A DNA stretch of 64,000 nucleotides from CAVOJV01 sp963696325 (GTDB lineage: Bacteria > Pseudomonadota > Gammaproteobacteria > Competibacterales > Competibacteraceae). Made by a program: the position numbers and the translations under genes. Shown here one piece after another: positions 38,484 to 47,253 of this stretch. How positions within the stretch are numbered: position 1 is the first letter of the stretch; the number at the start of each line of letters is the position of its first letter. The stretch is from contig CAVOJV010000058.1 in assembly GCA_963696325.1 (NCBI GenBank), forward strand, positions 1 through 64,000. The letters run 5' to 3'. The notes under the pieces were generated by a model. The model was not told the DNA's origin, ran no database searches, and saw only the letters and a list, made by a program, of their open reading frames with translations.

Positions 38484-40736
38484 ATGCTGAGCAAGGAACT
38501 GGAATTTTCCATCAACCTCGCTTTCAGAGAGGCGCGCAACCGACGCCACGAATTCATGACCGTGGAGCATCTGCTGCTGGCCTTGCTCGATAATCCCTCG
38601 GCCGCGGAAGTACTGAAGGCTTGTGGGGCAAACCTGGACAAGCTCAAGCGTGACCTGCAGGCTTGCATCAGGGAGAACACGCCAATCCTTGCCCCGGATG
38701 ATCCCCGCGAGACGCAGCCTACCTTGGGGTTTCAGCGAGTACTGCAGCGCGCGGTGTTACATGTCCAGTCATCCGGCAATAAAGAGGTCACCGGCGCCAA
38801 TGTGCTGGTCGCCATTTTTGGCGAGCAGGAATCTCAGGCGGTATTTTTTCTTAAGCAGCAGGAAATCAACCGCCTGGATGTGGTGAATTACATTTCTCAT
38901 GGTATTTCCAAGGTGTCTGACGATAATGATGTTCCCGCTGGGCCCGACGAAGAGGCTGCAGGGGAAGCTCAGGGTTCCCGTCCCCTGGACAATTTCGCAA
39001 GCAATCTCAACGAACTGGCCCGCCAGGGTCGTATTGATCCGCTGATCGGGCGGCGCAACGAAGTGGAACGCACCGTGCAGATTCTGTGTCGGCGACGTAA
39101 GAACAATCCGCTCTTCGTGGGCGAGGCGGGTGTTGGCAAGACCGCCATTGCCGAGGGTCTGGCCAAACTTATCGTGGACGGGCAGGTCCCGGAAGTACTG
39201 GCCAAATCCATTATCTATTCTCTGGATCTTGGCGCCTTGGTGGCTGGCACCAAGTACCGGGGTGACTTTGAAAAACGCCTCAAAGCCGTGCTTGCCCAGT
39301 TGCGCAAGGAGCGCAACGCCATTTTATTCATCGATGAGATCCATACGTTGATCGGTGCCGGTGCTGCCTCGGGTGGGGTAATGGATGCATCGAATCTCAT
39401 CAAGCCCATGCTGGCTTCCGGTGAATTGAAGTGCATCGGTTCGACCACATATCAGGAATATCGCGGGATCTTCGAGAAGGACCGCGCCTTGGCTCGACGC
39501 TTTCAGAAAATCGATGTGTCGGAGCCATCGGTGGAAGAAACCTACCAGATCCTCAAAGGGCTCAAGAGCCGCTTCGAACACCATCATGATGTGAAATACT
39601 CATCGAAGGCATTGAGCGCGGCAGCGGAATTGTCCGCCCGCTACATCAACGACCGCCATCTGCCGGACAAGGCCATCGACGTTATCGATGAGGCCGGCGC
39701 CAGCCAGCGACTGCTGCCGCCCTCCAAGCGTAAGAAGATCGTTGGGGTAGCCGATATTGAGGCCATGATCGCCAAGATGGCGCGCATTCCCCCCAAGAGC
39801 GTGTCCCTGTCGGACCGGGATGCCCTGCGTAATCTGGAACGCGACCTCAAACTGGTGGTATTCGGGCAGGATGAAGCCATTGCTACCCTGGGTAACGCCA
39901 TCAAGATGTCCAGAGCAGGGTTGGGTAACGAGCAAAAACCGATCGGTTCCTTTTTGTTTGCAGGGCCAACCGGCGTTGGTAAAACCGAGGTTACGCGCCA
40001 GTTGGCCAAGGTGTTAGGCATCGAACTGTTGCGGTTCGATATGTCCGAGTACATGGAACGGCATACCGTGTCCCGGCTGATTGGTGCTCCGCCCGGCTAT
40101 GTAGGGTTCGACCAGGGCGGGCTCCTGACCGATGCCATCCTCAAGCATCCCCATTCGGTGCTGCTGCTGGATGAGGTGGAAAAAGCCCATCCGGATGTCT
40201 TTAACCTGCTGCTGCAGGTCATGGACCATGGCACCCTCACCGACAACAATGGGCGCAAATCGGATTTTCGCAGTGTGATCATCGTCATGACCACCAATGC
40301 TGGCGCCGAGCAAATGGATCGGCCTTCGATCGGCTTCGCCAAGCAGGATCACAGCAGCGATGGCATGGAGGCCATCAAACGCCTGTTTTCTCCGGAATTC
40401 CGAAACCGTCTGGATTCGATTATTCAATTCAAGCCGCTGAGTCCGGAGACCATTGGTCACGTGGTAGACAAGTTCATCATTGAGCTGGAGGCCCAGTTGG
40501 AGCCTAAGGGTGTGACCATTGAAGTGGATCAGGCTGGCCGGGCCTGGTTGGCAAGGTGTGGCTATGATCCCAAAATGGGTGCGCGACCCATGGCCAGGGT
40601 CATTCAGGAGAAGATCAAGAGGCCCTTGGCCGAGGACCTGTTATTCGGGCGCTTGATAACCGGTGGCCATGTCGTCGTCACCGTGCAAAAAGATGAACTG
40701 ACCCTGGAAATCAATGAAGAGGAAGAAATTCATTAA
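38484..40736 (+). CDS. clpA: ATP-dependent Clp protease ATPase subunit ClpA
   Basis: A 750-residue AAA+ unfoldase that works with ClpP and ClpS. The N-domain (residues 1-140) starts MLSKELEFSINLAF with the paired Clp-N repeats. First AAA module: FVGEAGVGKTAIAEGLA and LFIDEIHTLIGAG. Second module: LFAGPTGVGKTEVTRQLA, IGAPPGYVGFDQGGLLTD and FRNRLDSIIQF. Length is typical for ClpA. It pairs with clpS upstream and converges on infA. Confidence 0.95.
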   Translation: MLSKELEFSINLAFREARNRRHEFMTVEHLLLALLDNPSAAEVLKACGANLDKLKRDLQACIRENTPILAPDDPRETQPTLGFQRVLQRAVLHVQSSGNKEVTGANVLVAIFGEQESQAVFFLKQQEINRLDVVNYISHGISKVSDDNDVPAGPDEEAAGEAQGSRPLDNFASNLNELARQGRIDPLIGRRNEVERTVQILCRRRKNNPLFVGEAGVGKTAIAEGLAKLIVDGQVPEVLAKSIIYSLDLGALVAGTKYRGDFEKRLKAVLAQLRKERNAILFIDEIHTLIGAGAASGGVMDASNLIKPMLASGELKCIGSTTYQEYRGIFEKDRALARRFQKIDVSEPSVEETYQILKGLKSRFEHHHDVKYSSKALSAAAELSARYINDRHLPDKAIDVIDEAGASQRLLPPSKRKKIVGVADIEAMIAKMARIPPKSVSLSDRDALRNLERDLKLVVFGQDEAIATLGNAIKMSRAGLGNEQKPIGSFLFAGPTGVGKTEVTRQLAKVLGIELLRFDMSEYMERHTVSRLIGAPPGYVGFDQGGLLTDAILKHPHSVLLLDEVEKAHPDVFNLLLQVMDHGTLTDNNGRKSDFRSVIIVMTTNAGAEQMDRPSIGFAKQDHSSDGMEAIKRLFSPEFRNRLDSIIQFKPLSPETIGHVVDKFIIELEAQLEPKGVTIEVDQAGRAWLARCGYDPKMGARPMARVIQEKIKRPLAEDLLFGRLITGGHVVVTVQKDELTLEINEEEEIH

Positions 40737-40771
40737 GCGGATGGAGCGGGCATACAACCTTCGCCGTCACC

Positions 40772-40803
40772 GCAGTCAGTAACCGGGGGAAGTGACTGAC
40801 TGC
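40772..40803. terminator. Hairpin between convergent clpA and infA
   Basis: GCAGTCAGT at 40772-40780 and ACTGACTGC at 40795-40803 form a 9-bp perfect stem around a 14-base loop. It lies in the short gap between the two convergent genes, where a bidirectional terminator is expected. No T tract flanks it. Confidence 0.4.
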
Positions 40804-40826
40804 TGGGCTATGGGGCGGGCCCGCGA

Positions 40827-41045
40827 TTAGCGGCCCCGATAGGTGATACGCCCTTTGCTAAGGTCATAGGGTGTAAGTTCTACCTTGACCTTGTCACCGG
40901 TCAGGATACGAATGTAGTGCTTGCGCATTCGTCCAGAAATGTGGGCCGTGATCACATGACCATTTTCCAATTCCACCCTGAACATGGTGTTGGGCAAGGT
41001 GTCGATTACCGTACCCTCCATTTCAATCTGGTCTTCTTTTGCCAT
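40827..41045 (-). CDS. infA: Translation initiation factor IF-1
   Basis: A 72-residue OB-fold protein that binds the ribosomal A site during initiation. The sequence MAKEDQIEMEGTV, LPNTMFRVELENGH, ISGRMRKHYIRILTGDKV and the end YDLSKGRITYRGR is almost invariant for the family. The start at 41045 follows AGAGAG. It lies between clpA and the aminoacyl-transferase genes, as in E. coli where infA is beside aat and clpA. Confidence 0.97.
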   Translation of the reverse strand: MAKEDQIEMEGTVIDTLPNTMFRVELENGHVITAHISGRMRKHYIRILTGDKVKVELTPYDLSKGRITYRGR

Positions 41046-41115
41046 TCTCTCTCTCATGTTTAAAAGGAAGCCTTTAAAAATATAGGAATTTGAATGCCGC
41101 GGCAAGCTTGAATGG

Positions 41116-41835
41116 TTATCGCAGCATAGAAATCCAGCGGCCCGCCATAAAAATTTCGTGAGGCTTAAAATTCGCCTTGTAGGCCATTTTCTCCGATTCC
41201 CGCACCCAGTAGCCCAGATAAACCCACTGCAAACCCTGCCGTCTGGCTTCGGCGATTTGCCACAACACGACCTGGGTGCCGAGGCTGCGTGCGGACTGCT
41301 CTGGATCGAAAAAGGTGTAGACAGCGGACAAGCCATCGTCAAACCGATCGGTAACGGCGACTGCTAAAAGGCGGCTGTCGAGACGAAATTCGTACAATAA
41401 GGTAGCGCACCAGTGCGAGGTGATGAAGGCCAAATAGCCTTCCGGCGTCGTATTATCCATGCCACCGTCGGCGTGGCGAGCTCTTACGTACCGCTGGAAC
41501 AACTTGTAATGTTCGGTGTTGAAGTACGGTGACACCCCTTCGACGGTAAGGTCATGATTTTTATTCCAGGTGCGCCGTTGGACGCGATCCGGCCGAAATG
41601 CCAGGACCGGGATTCGCAGCGAGATACATTCTTCGCAGCCTGTGCAGTGTGGGCGGTAGACATGGCTACCACTGCGACGAAAACCCAGCTTGGCTAACTG
41701 GGCATAAACGCCGTTGTCCACGGCGCCGGGGTCGGTCACTAAATTGCGGGTCCACCGCCCCGCGAGGTAGCTGCACGGATGCTCGGCCGTAACGAACAGG
41801 CGCAGGTTGCGGAATTGATCGCGTATGCCCATCAT
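41116..41835 (-). CDS. bpt: Aspartate/glutamate leucyltransferase (Bpt)
   Basis: A 239-residue aminoacyl-tRNA-protein transferase that adds leucine from Leu-tRNA to N-terminal Asp or Glu, creating N-degrons for ClpS. The N-terminal Cys region is present (HPCSYLAGR and PHCTGCEECISLRIP), and the GNAT-like C-terminal half shows AVAVTDRFDDGLSAVYTFFDP and the YLGYWVRESEKMAYKANFKPHE motif. The start codon overlaps the aat stop by 4 bases, so both are translated from one message. Bpt, Aat, ClpS and ClpA together make the N-degron pathway complete here. Confidence 0.93.
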   Translation of the reverse strand: MMGIRDQFRNLRLFVTAEHPCSYLAGRWTRNLVTDPGAVDNGVYAQLAKLGFRRSGSHVYRPHCTGCEECISLRIPVLAFRPDRVQRRTWNKNHDLTVEGVSPYFNTEHYKLFQRYVRARHADGGMDNTTPEGYLAFITSHWCATLLYEFRLDSRLLAVAVTDRFDDGLSAVYTFFDPEQSARSLGTQVVLWQIAEARRQGLQWVYLGYWVRESEKMAYKANFKPHEIFMAGRWISMLR

Positions 41836-42557
41836 GATCTCAGGATGGTGATTGGTTCAGCAGCTAGCTTCCAGGTTCCCTGGGATCCAGGCAGCGGGCA
41901 GAAATGCTCCAGCAGTCCGACGAATGTCTGACGCGGGATGTCCTCCGCGCCAAGACTAAGCAGATGCGCAGTATGCATTTGACAGTCAATAAGGGCAAAT
42001 CCCCAGCGTTGTAACTGGGCAGTCAGGGTCACGAGGGCGGTCTTGGAAGCGTCATCCATGCGGCTAAACATCGATTCGCCATAGAAAATTCTACCTATGG
42101 CGACCCCGTATAAGCCGCCCACGAGTTCATCTTCGTGCCAAGCTTCCACTGAATGGGCGTAACCCAGCTGGTGCAGCCGGCCATAGGCAGCGCGCATTTC
42201 CGCGGTTATCCAGGTGCCTGGTTCATCGCGGCGTGGTTCGCCACAACGGTGCATTACGGTGGCGAAGGCAGTATCGAAAGTCACGCGAAAAAAACCTTTT
42301 TTGAGGGTTTTGCGCAAGCTGCGGGAAATTTTGATGCGGTCGGGGAACAATACCATGCGGGGATCGGGTGACCACCAGAGAATCGGTTGTCCGCTGGAAT
42401 ACCAGGGGAAAATACCCTTGCGGTAGGCGCGGAGCAACCGTCGCGGCGAAAGGCTGCCACCGATCGCGAGCAATCCATTCGGTTCTGCCAAGGCACCTGC
42501 TGGATCTGGAAACGGCTGGCTGTCATCGTAAGGATCTAGCCAGAACAGACCGTTCAT
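41832..42557 (-). CDS. aat: Leucyl/phenylalanyl-tRNA-protein transferase
   Basis: A 241-residue transferase that adds Leu or Phe to N-terminal Lys or Arg. Signatures: FPDPAGALAEPNGLLAIGGSL, YRKGIFPWYSSGQPILWWSPDPRMVL (in order), HSVEAWHEDELVGGLYGVAIGRIFYGESMFS and the catalytic-pocket tail ALIDCQMHTAHLLSLGAEDIPR. Length is normal. It overlaps bpt downstream and the FemAB-like gene upstream, each by an ATGA of 4 bases. Confidence 0.95.
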   Translation of the reverse strand: MNGLFWLDPYDDSQPFPDPAGALAEPNGLLAIGGSLSPRRLLRAYRKGIFPWYSSGQPILWWSPDPRMVLFPDRIKISRSLRKTLKKGFFRVTFDTAFATVMHRCGEPRRDEPGTWITAEMRAAYGRLHQLGYAHSVEAWHEDELVGGLYGVAIGRIFYGESMFSRMDDASKTALVTLTAQLQRWGFALIDCQMHTAHLLSLGAEDIPRQTFVGLLEHFCPLPGSQGTWKLAAEPITILRS

Positions 42558-43768
42558 GAGCTTGATCTCGCCTCCCGATAGGGGGAGTGCAGCGTCAATT
42601 GCCGGGCGTAATCCTGTACCGCCGGCGTTTCCCGATGTAGGAAATCAGCGACCGCTTCGCGAAATCCAGGGTGGGCGATCCAGTGGGTGGATTGCGTCAG
42701 GGTAGGTAGAAAGCCACGATATACCTTGTGCTCACCTTGAGCACCTGGTTCGAAGGAATGCAGACCATGCTGGATGCAATAGGCAATGCCTTGATAATAG
42801 CAGGCTTCAAAATGCAGGCTGTCGTATTCCGCGTTACAACCCCAGTGCCTGCCATACAGGGCTCGAGCACTGCGAAAGCTGATGGCTCCCGCTACCAGAT
42901 GCCTATCCCGCTGAGCCGATACCAGTATGATCTGGTCGCCCATGGTGGTGGCGATTTCCTGAAAAAACGGTAAAGTAAGCGTAGGTATGCCGCCAAGGCG
43001 CTGGAAGGTAGAACGGTAAAAACGGTGGAAGACCTGCCATTGAGCGTCGCTGGCTTTGCTGCCTTGCAGGATTTCCAATTCTACGCCTGCCTCCTGTACC
43101 AGCCGGCGTTCCCGCCGGATGTTTTTGCGTTTTTTTGATGACAGGTTGGCGAGGAAATCATCGAAGTCTCGATAACCAGGGTTATGCCAGTGGAACTGGC
43201 AACCCAAGCGGTGCAGAAAACCCTGTTGCCGGAGAACATCCGTGTCCGCGTCTGTGGTAAATAACCAGTGAATAGAGGAAAATTGCTGACTGCGGGCATC
43301 TTCCAGGGCATGCTCGATAATGGCGCTTGCTGCGTCATGAGTTGCGCTGGGAGAGAGCAACAGGCGTTGTCCGGTGGCTGGTGTGAAAGGAATGGCACTG
43401 ACCAGCTTAGGGTAATACGGTAGCCCGTAGCGTCGATAAGCTTCCGCCCAGCCCGAGTCAAAAACGAATTCACCGTAGGAATTATCTTTGAGGTACATCG
43501 GCGCCGCGCCCACTAATTGACCCTTCTCGTCAAAACAGACAATATGCCGCGGCAGCCAGCCGGTACGTTCGCCTACACACTGGTGGCGCTCCAGGGCGAT
43601 GAGGAATTCATGGCGCAAAAAAGGATTACCGTCTTGTACCAGGTGGTTCCATGAGTCAGGTGAAATGTCGGCGAGGGATTCAAGGCATCGGGTACGCATG
43701 AAATGGCGTGACCTAAAGTAAAAACTACTCTGTTGGAACTTTGGCGATGGCGGTGGTTCACTTGGCAT
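42554..43768 (-). CDS. FemAB/GNAT-like protein (PF04339 type)
   Basis: A protein of about 404 residues from 43768 (or about 381 from 43699, MRTRCLESLADIS, where homology begins) of the FemAB-like family PF04339 (COG3146). Visible blocks: NPFLRHEFLIALERHQCVG, APMYLKDNSYGEFVFDSGWAEAY (in order), LPYYPKLVSAIPFTPA, a KKRKNIRRERR basic helix, and FEACYYQGIAYCIQHGLHSFEPGAQGEHKVYRGF. The family has two GNAT-like domains and no proven reaction. Its stop overlaps the aat start (ATGA), so it heads a translationally coupled femAB-like/aat/bpt unit followed by infA. That context hints at an aminoacyl-tRNA-linked role, which is inference. Confidence 0.75.
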   Translation of the reverse strand: MPSEPPPSPKFQQSSFYFRSRHFMRTRCLESLADISPDSWNHLVQDGNPFLRHEFLIALERHQCVGERTGWLPRHIVCFDEKGQLVGAAPMYLKDNSYGEFVFDSGWAEAYRRYGLPYYPKLVSAIPFTPATGQRLLLSPSATHDAASAIIEHALEDARSQQFSSIHWLFTTDADTDVLRQQGFLHRLGCQFHWHNPGYRDFDDFLANLSSKKRKNIRRERRLVQEAGVELEILQGSKASDAQWQVFHRFYRSTFQRLGGIPTLTLPFFQEIATTMGDQIILVSAQRDRHLVAGAISFRSARALYGRHWGCNAEYDSLHFEACYYQGIAYCIQHGLHSFEPGAQGEHKVYRGFLPTLTQSTHWIAHPGFREAVADFLHRETPAVQDYARQLTLHSPYREARSSS

Positions 43769-43944
43769 AAATTCACGCCTGCCAAAGCTACCTATAATTT
43801 TCAATTATAGGCCAACCAAACCGTTAATAATCGGCATAATGATCCTAGTAGCCATGCGGCTGGGTGATAAATGGGGAAATAAGGCCGCTATCAGAGTGAG
43901 CACGGTGGGTTCGAAACATACTTTCCCCCGATCCTAAGGGGTCG

Positions 43945-46476
43945 GTGGCATTGGTTATATTGCTGAATAGGATTAGGACATTGGTTCAGGCACGAAGAAA
44001 GAAGACAACACCCCATTTTTCACTTAACTTCAATATCCTACCTTATATCAAGCGGGGCTTGCAGGAAGGTGGGTTTCTATTGTTCGTGGGTATGGCCCTG
44101 TACCTGGTCGTCGCGCTGGTGACTTTTAAAGCCGATGACCCAGGCTGGACTCACACTAGCCTGGTTGCGGAGGTAGGTAACCTAGGCGGCGCGCTGGGCG
44201 CTTGGTTTGCGGATATCAGCTTGTACTTCTTCGGTTATTTGGCCTATCTGTTACCTCTGACAATCGCCCTGTGCGGCTGGCGGTTATTCAAATGTGGCGC
44301 GCTGGGCGCGCTGGATGCCGAGGTTGTGATGTTCCGCATGCTGGGGGTTCTGGTGGCCCTGGCTGGCGGCTGTGGCTTGGCATCCCTACATTTAGGCGGC
44401 ATTCCGGGCTATCTCACGGCGGATGCCGGTGGTATCGTCGGCGGGGTCACCGGCTCAAATTTGATCAGGGCCTTCGGTTCCCTGCCGGGAAATCTGTTTA
44501 TGTTGAGCCTATTCCTGGCAGGCACTACCCTTGCCACCGGTTTTTCCTGGTTGCAACTGCTGGACCTGGTGGGCAAGCTCACCATGGGTTCCTTCACGGG
44601 AGTGATCAGGCTAATAACCTGGCTGCGGGACTGGCTTGCGCCCCCTCTGCCGGCGGCCGCTATGGCTCCATCAGCGCCAGAGCTAAGGGAGCCGATGCTG
44701 GCGGCACCTAAGGATCCTGGGCAGTCTGCCAACTCTCCCAACGCCAACGGGGTGTCTGGCGCGCAGACTACCTTATTTATCAAAAAGGCTGCCGCCCGTG
44801 TCGAACCGGTTATGAAGCTGCCTGCACCGACCGCTCCCTTCATCGATAAACCCGCCGATCACCTCGATGAGCTTGTCCACGAGTCCCCCAGTGCCGTCGC
44901 GAAGCAGCCTGAACCGACGCAATCTCCCGCTGCCGTGACTAGGCGCTACCCGGCGGCAGGCTCGATTGACTTACCCGCTCCGCTGCCGCCGCTCAGCCTT
45001 CTGGATCCGCCGGTTCACAGCAACGCTGGCTACTCGCCGGAAATTCTGGAGGAGATGTCCCGCCATCTGGAAATCCTGTTACGGCATTATGGCATCGAGG
45101 TGCGGGTCGTGGCCGTGGACCCTGGGCCCGTCATCACTTGCTTCGAAGTCGAACCAGCGCCGGGCGTCAAAGTAAGTCAGATCAGTAACTTGTCAAAGGA
45201 TTTGGCGAGAGGGCTCTCGGTGGTCAGCATGAGAGTGGTAGAAGTTATCCCGGGCAAGTCCGTGGTAGGTCTGGAGATACCCAACCAGTATCGGGAAATT
45301 GTCTACCTCAGCGAGGTCCTGACGGCGCCGGTCTATGCGCATTCCAGTGCACCCTTGACCCTGGCCTTGGGTAAGGATATCGGCGGTAATCCAGTCGTCG
45401 CCAATCTGGCCAAGATGCCGCACCTATTGGTGGCGGGCACTACTGGTTCCGGAAAATCGGTGGCAATCAACGCCATGCTGCTGAGCATACTGTACAAGGC
45501 CCGTCCTGACGAAGTTCGTTTGATCCTGGTCGATCCGAAGATGCTGGAATTGTCCGTCTACGAGGGGATTCCCCATCTGTTGACACCGGTGGTGACGGAT
45601 ATGAAGGAGGCGGCCAATGCCCTGCGCTGGTGTGTCGGCGAGATGGAGCGACGGTACCGATTGATGGCGGCCTTGAAAGTGCGCAATATCGCCGGTTTCA
45701 ACCTCAAGGTCAGCGAGGCCGAGGCGGTCGGCCAGCGTATTCTCGATCCGCTTTACGAGCCCGAGCAAGATTTTACAGCGGACGGCGGACCTGCTGAACT
45801 CAAGTCCTTGCCTTTCATTGTAGTGGTTATCGATGAGTTGGCCGATATGATGATGATCGTCGGCAAGAAAGTAGAAGAACTGATCGCCCGCCTGGCACAG
45901 AAAGCCCGCGCCTCGGGTATTCACTTGATACTGGCTACCCAACGCCCTTCGGTAGACGTCATTACCGGTTTGATCAAGGCGAACATCCCGACCCGCATTG
46001 CCTTTCAGGTATCGTCCAGGGTGGATTCCCGAACGATCCTGGATCAAATGGGAGCCGATCAATTGCTCGGTCATGGCGACATGCTCTATTTACCTCCGGG
46101 CACTGGGTTTCCAAGACGCCTGCACGGGGCGTTCGTGGATGACCAAGAGGTGAACCGGGTCGTGGAGTATCTGCGGCAGACCGGTAAGCCTGATTATATT
46201 TCCAACGTTCTCGATGGAGCCGTGGAAGGAAACATCGGCTTGCCGAGCGAGGAGGGCGACGGGGCGGAAGGCGAGGGCGATCCCCTTTATGATCAGGCAG
46301 TGCGCGTCGTCACCGAAACGCGGCGCGCCTCCATCTCTGGGGTGCAACGCCGCCTCAAGATTGGCTACAATCGCGCAGCACGGATGATCGAGGAGATGGA
46401 GAGCGCCGGTATCGTCGGTCCTCTGCAATCCAATGGCAGCCGGGAAGTGCTGGCTCCGCCGCCGCCGGAACCGTAA
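43945..46476 (+). CDS. ftsK: DNA translocase FtsK
   Basis: An 843-residue septal DNA pump. The N-terminal domain has four or five membrane segments (about residues 38-215). A proline- and alanine-rich linker of some 130 residues follows, shorter than in E. coli. The motor shows VAGTTGSGKSVAINAML (Walker A), LILVDPKMLELSVYEGIPHLLTPV (in order), VVIDELADMM (Walker B) and LATQRPSVDVITGLIKANIP. The C-terminal gamma domain (SISGVQRRLKIGYNRAARMIEEME) would read KOPS. The GTG start at 43945 follows AAGGGG closely. It is followed by lolA and rarA, as in E. coli. Confidence 0.95.
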   Translation: MALVILLNRIRTLVQARRKKTTPHFSLNFNILPYIKRGLQEGGFLLFVGMALYLVVALVTFKADDPGWTHTSLVAEVGNLGGALGAWFADISLYFFGYLAYLLPLTIALCGWRLFKCGALGALDAEVVMFRMLGVLVALAGGCGLASLHLGGIPGYLTADAGGIVGGVTGSNLIRAFGSLPGNLFMLSLFLAGTTLATGFSWLQLLDLVGKLTMGSFTGVIRLITWLRDWLAPPLPAAAMAPSAPELREPMLAAPKDPGQSANSPNANGVSGAQTTLFIKKAAARVEPVMKLPAPTAPFIDKPADHLDELVHESPSAVAKQPEPTQSPAAVTRRYPAAGSIDLPAPLPPLSLLDPPVHSNAGYSPEILEEMSRHLEILLRHYGIEVRVVAVDPGPVITCFEVEPAPGVKVSQISNLSKDLARGLSVVSMRVVEVIPGKSVVGLEIPNQYREIVYLSEVLTAPVYAHSSAPLTLALGKDIGGNPVVANLAKMPHLLVAGTTGSGKSVAINAMLLSILYKARPDEVRLILVDPKMLELSVYEGIPHLLTPVVTDMKEAANALRWCVGEMERRYRLMAALKVRNIAGFNLKVSEAEAVGQRILDPLYEPEQDFTADGGPAELKSLPFIVVVIDELADMMMIVGKKVEELIARLAQKARASGIHLILATQRPSVDVITGLIKANIPTRIAFQVSSRVDSRTILDQMGADQLLGHGDMLYLPPGTGFPRRLHGAFVDDQEVNRVVEYLRQTGKPDYISNVLDGAVEGNIGLPSEEGDGAEGEGDPLYDQAVRVVTETRRASISGVQRRLKIGYNRAARMIEEMESAGIVGPLQSNGSREVLAPPPPEP

Positions 46477-46591
46477 TAACAGATGTGAACATCGACTGTG
46501 CAGGCAGCCATGTTCTTATCTATTCAGGTCCGGTTCATGGCGCCGCCATAGACTGCATCCTATTCAGTCACTTCACCGTAGAGCGTTGTTT

Positions 46592-47221
46592 ATGCGTAAG
46601 CTAACCGTGTTTCTGGGCGTGTTCTGGTATGCCCTGTCCAGTCTGAACGCAGTATCCGCCCAGACTGAATCGGCCGTTCAGCGCTATTTTAAAAACCTGA
46701 AGTCTTTGCGGGCGGATTTCGTGCAGACGGTATCCAATGAAAAGTCCCGCCTCGTGCAATCTTCCAGCGGGGAGATGTGGATGCAAAAGCCAGGGCGGTT
46801 CCGCTGGGATTACCGGGAACCCTATAAGCAGTTAATCGTGGCGGATGGTGAACGCCTGTGGCTCTATGACGGCGATCTGCAGCAGGTGACGGTCAAGCGC
46901 ATGGACAAAGCCTTGAGCGCCACTCCTCTGGCTCTGCTGAGCGGGGCAGCGCCTATCGAAGAAACATTCACGGTGAGTGCGGCAACTACCCAGGGTGGTT
47001 TACAGTGGTATGAGTTATATCCCAAGGATGCTCAGGCCGAGTTCAAGGTGCTACGGGTCGCCTTCGCCGGGGACGCCCTTAACACCATTGAATTAGAGGA
47101 TGTTTTCAACCAACGGACCCGCCTTGCCTTTGGGAAGCTCGAGCGTAATGTGAAGATCGATCCTGCCCTGTTGCGCTTTGCGCCGCCGCCGGGCGTGGAT
47201 GTCGTCGGCGATGTTCCCTGA
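46592..47221 (+). CDS. lolA: Outer-membrane lipoprotein carrier protein LolA
   Basis: A 209-residue periplasmic chaperone that carries lipoproteins from LolCDE to LolB. The signal peptide is residues 1-24 (ending VSA-QTES). The mature protein shows LKSLRADFVQTV, SGEMWMQKPGRFRWDY, PYKQLIVADGERLWLYDGDLQQVTV (in order) and the C-terminal FAPPPGVDVVGD. The ATG at 46592 starts the homology; the frame is open upstream but without similarity. It sits between ftsK and rarA. Confidence 0.93.
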   Translation: MRKLTVFLGVFWYALSSLNAVSAQTESAVQRYFKNLKSLRADFVQTVSNEKSRLVQSSSGEMWMQKPGRFRWDYREPYKQLIVADGERLWLYDGDLQQVTVKRMDKALSATPLALLSGAAPIEETFTVSAATTQGGLQWYELYPKDAQAEFKVLRVAFAGDALNTIELEDVFNQRTRLAFGKLERNVKIDPALLRFAPPPGVDVVGDVP

Positions 47222-47253
47222 TTGTCTGACTAAGCAGGTTTCCCAGGCTTGCC

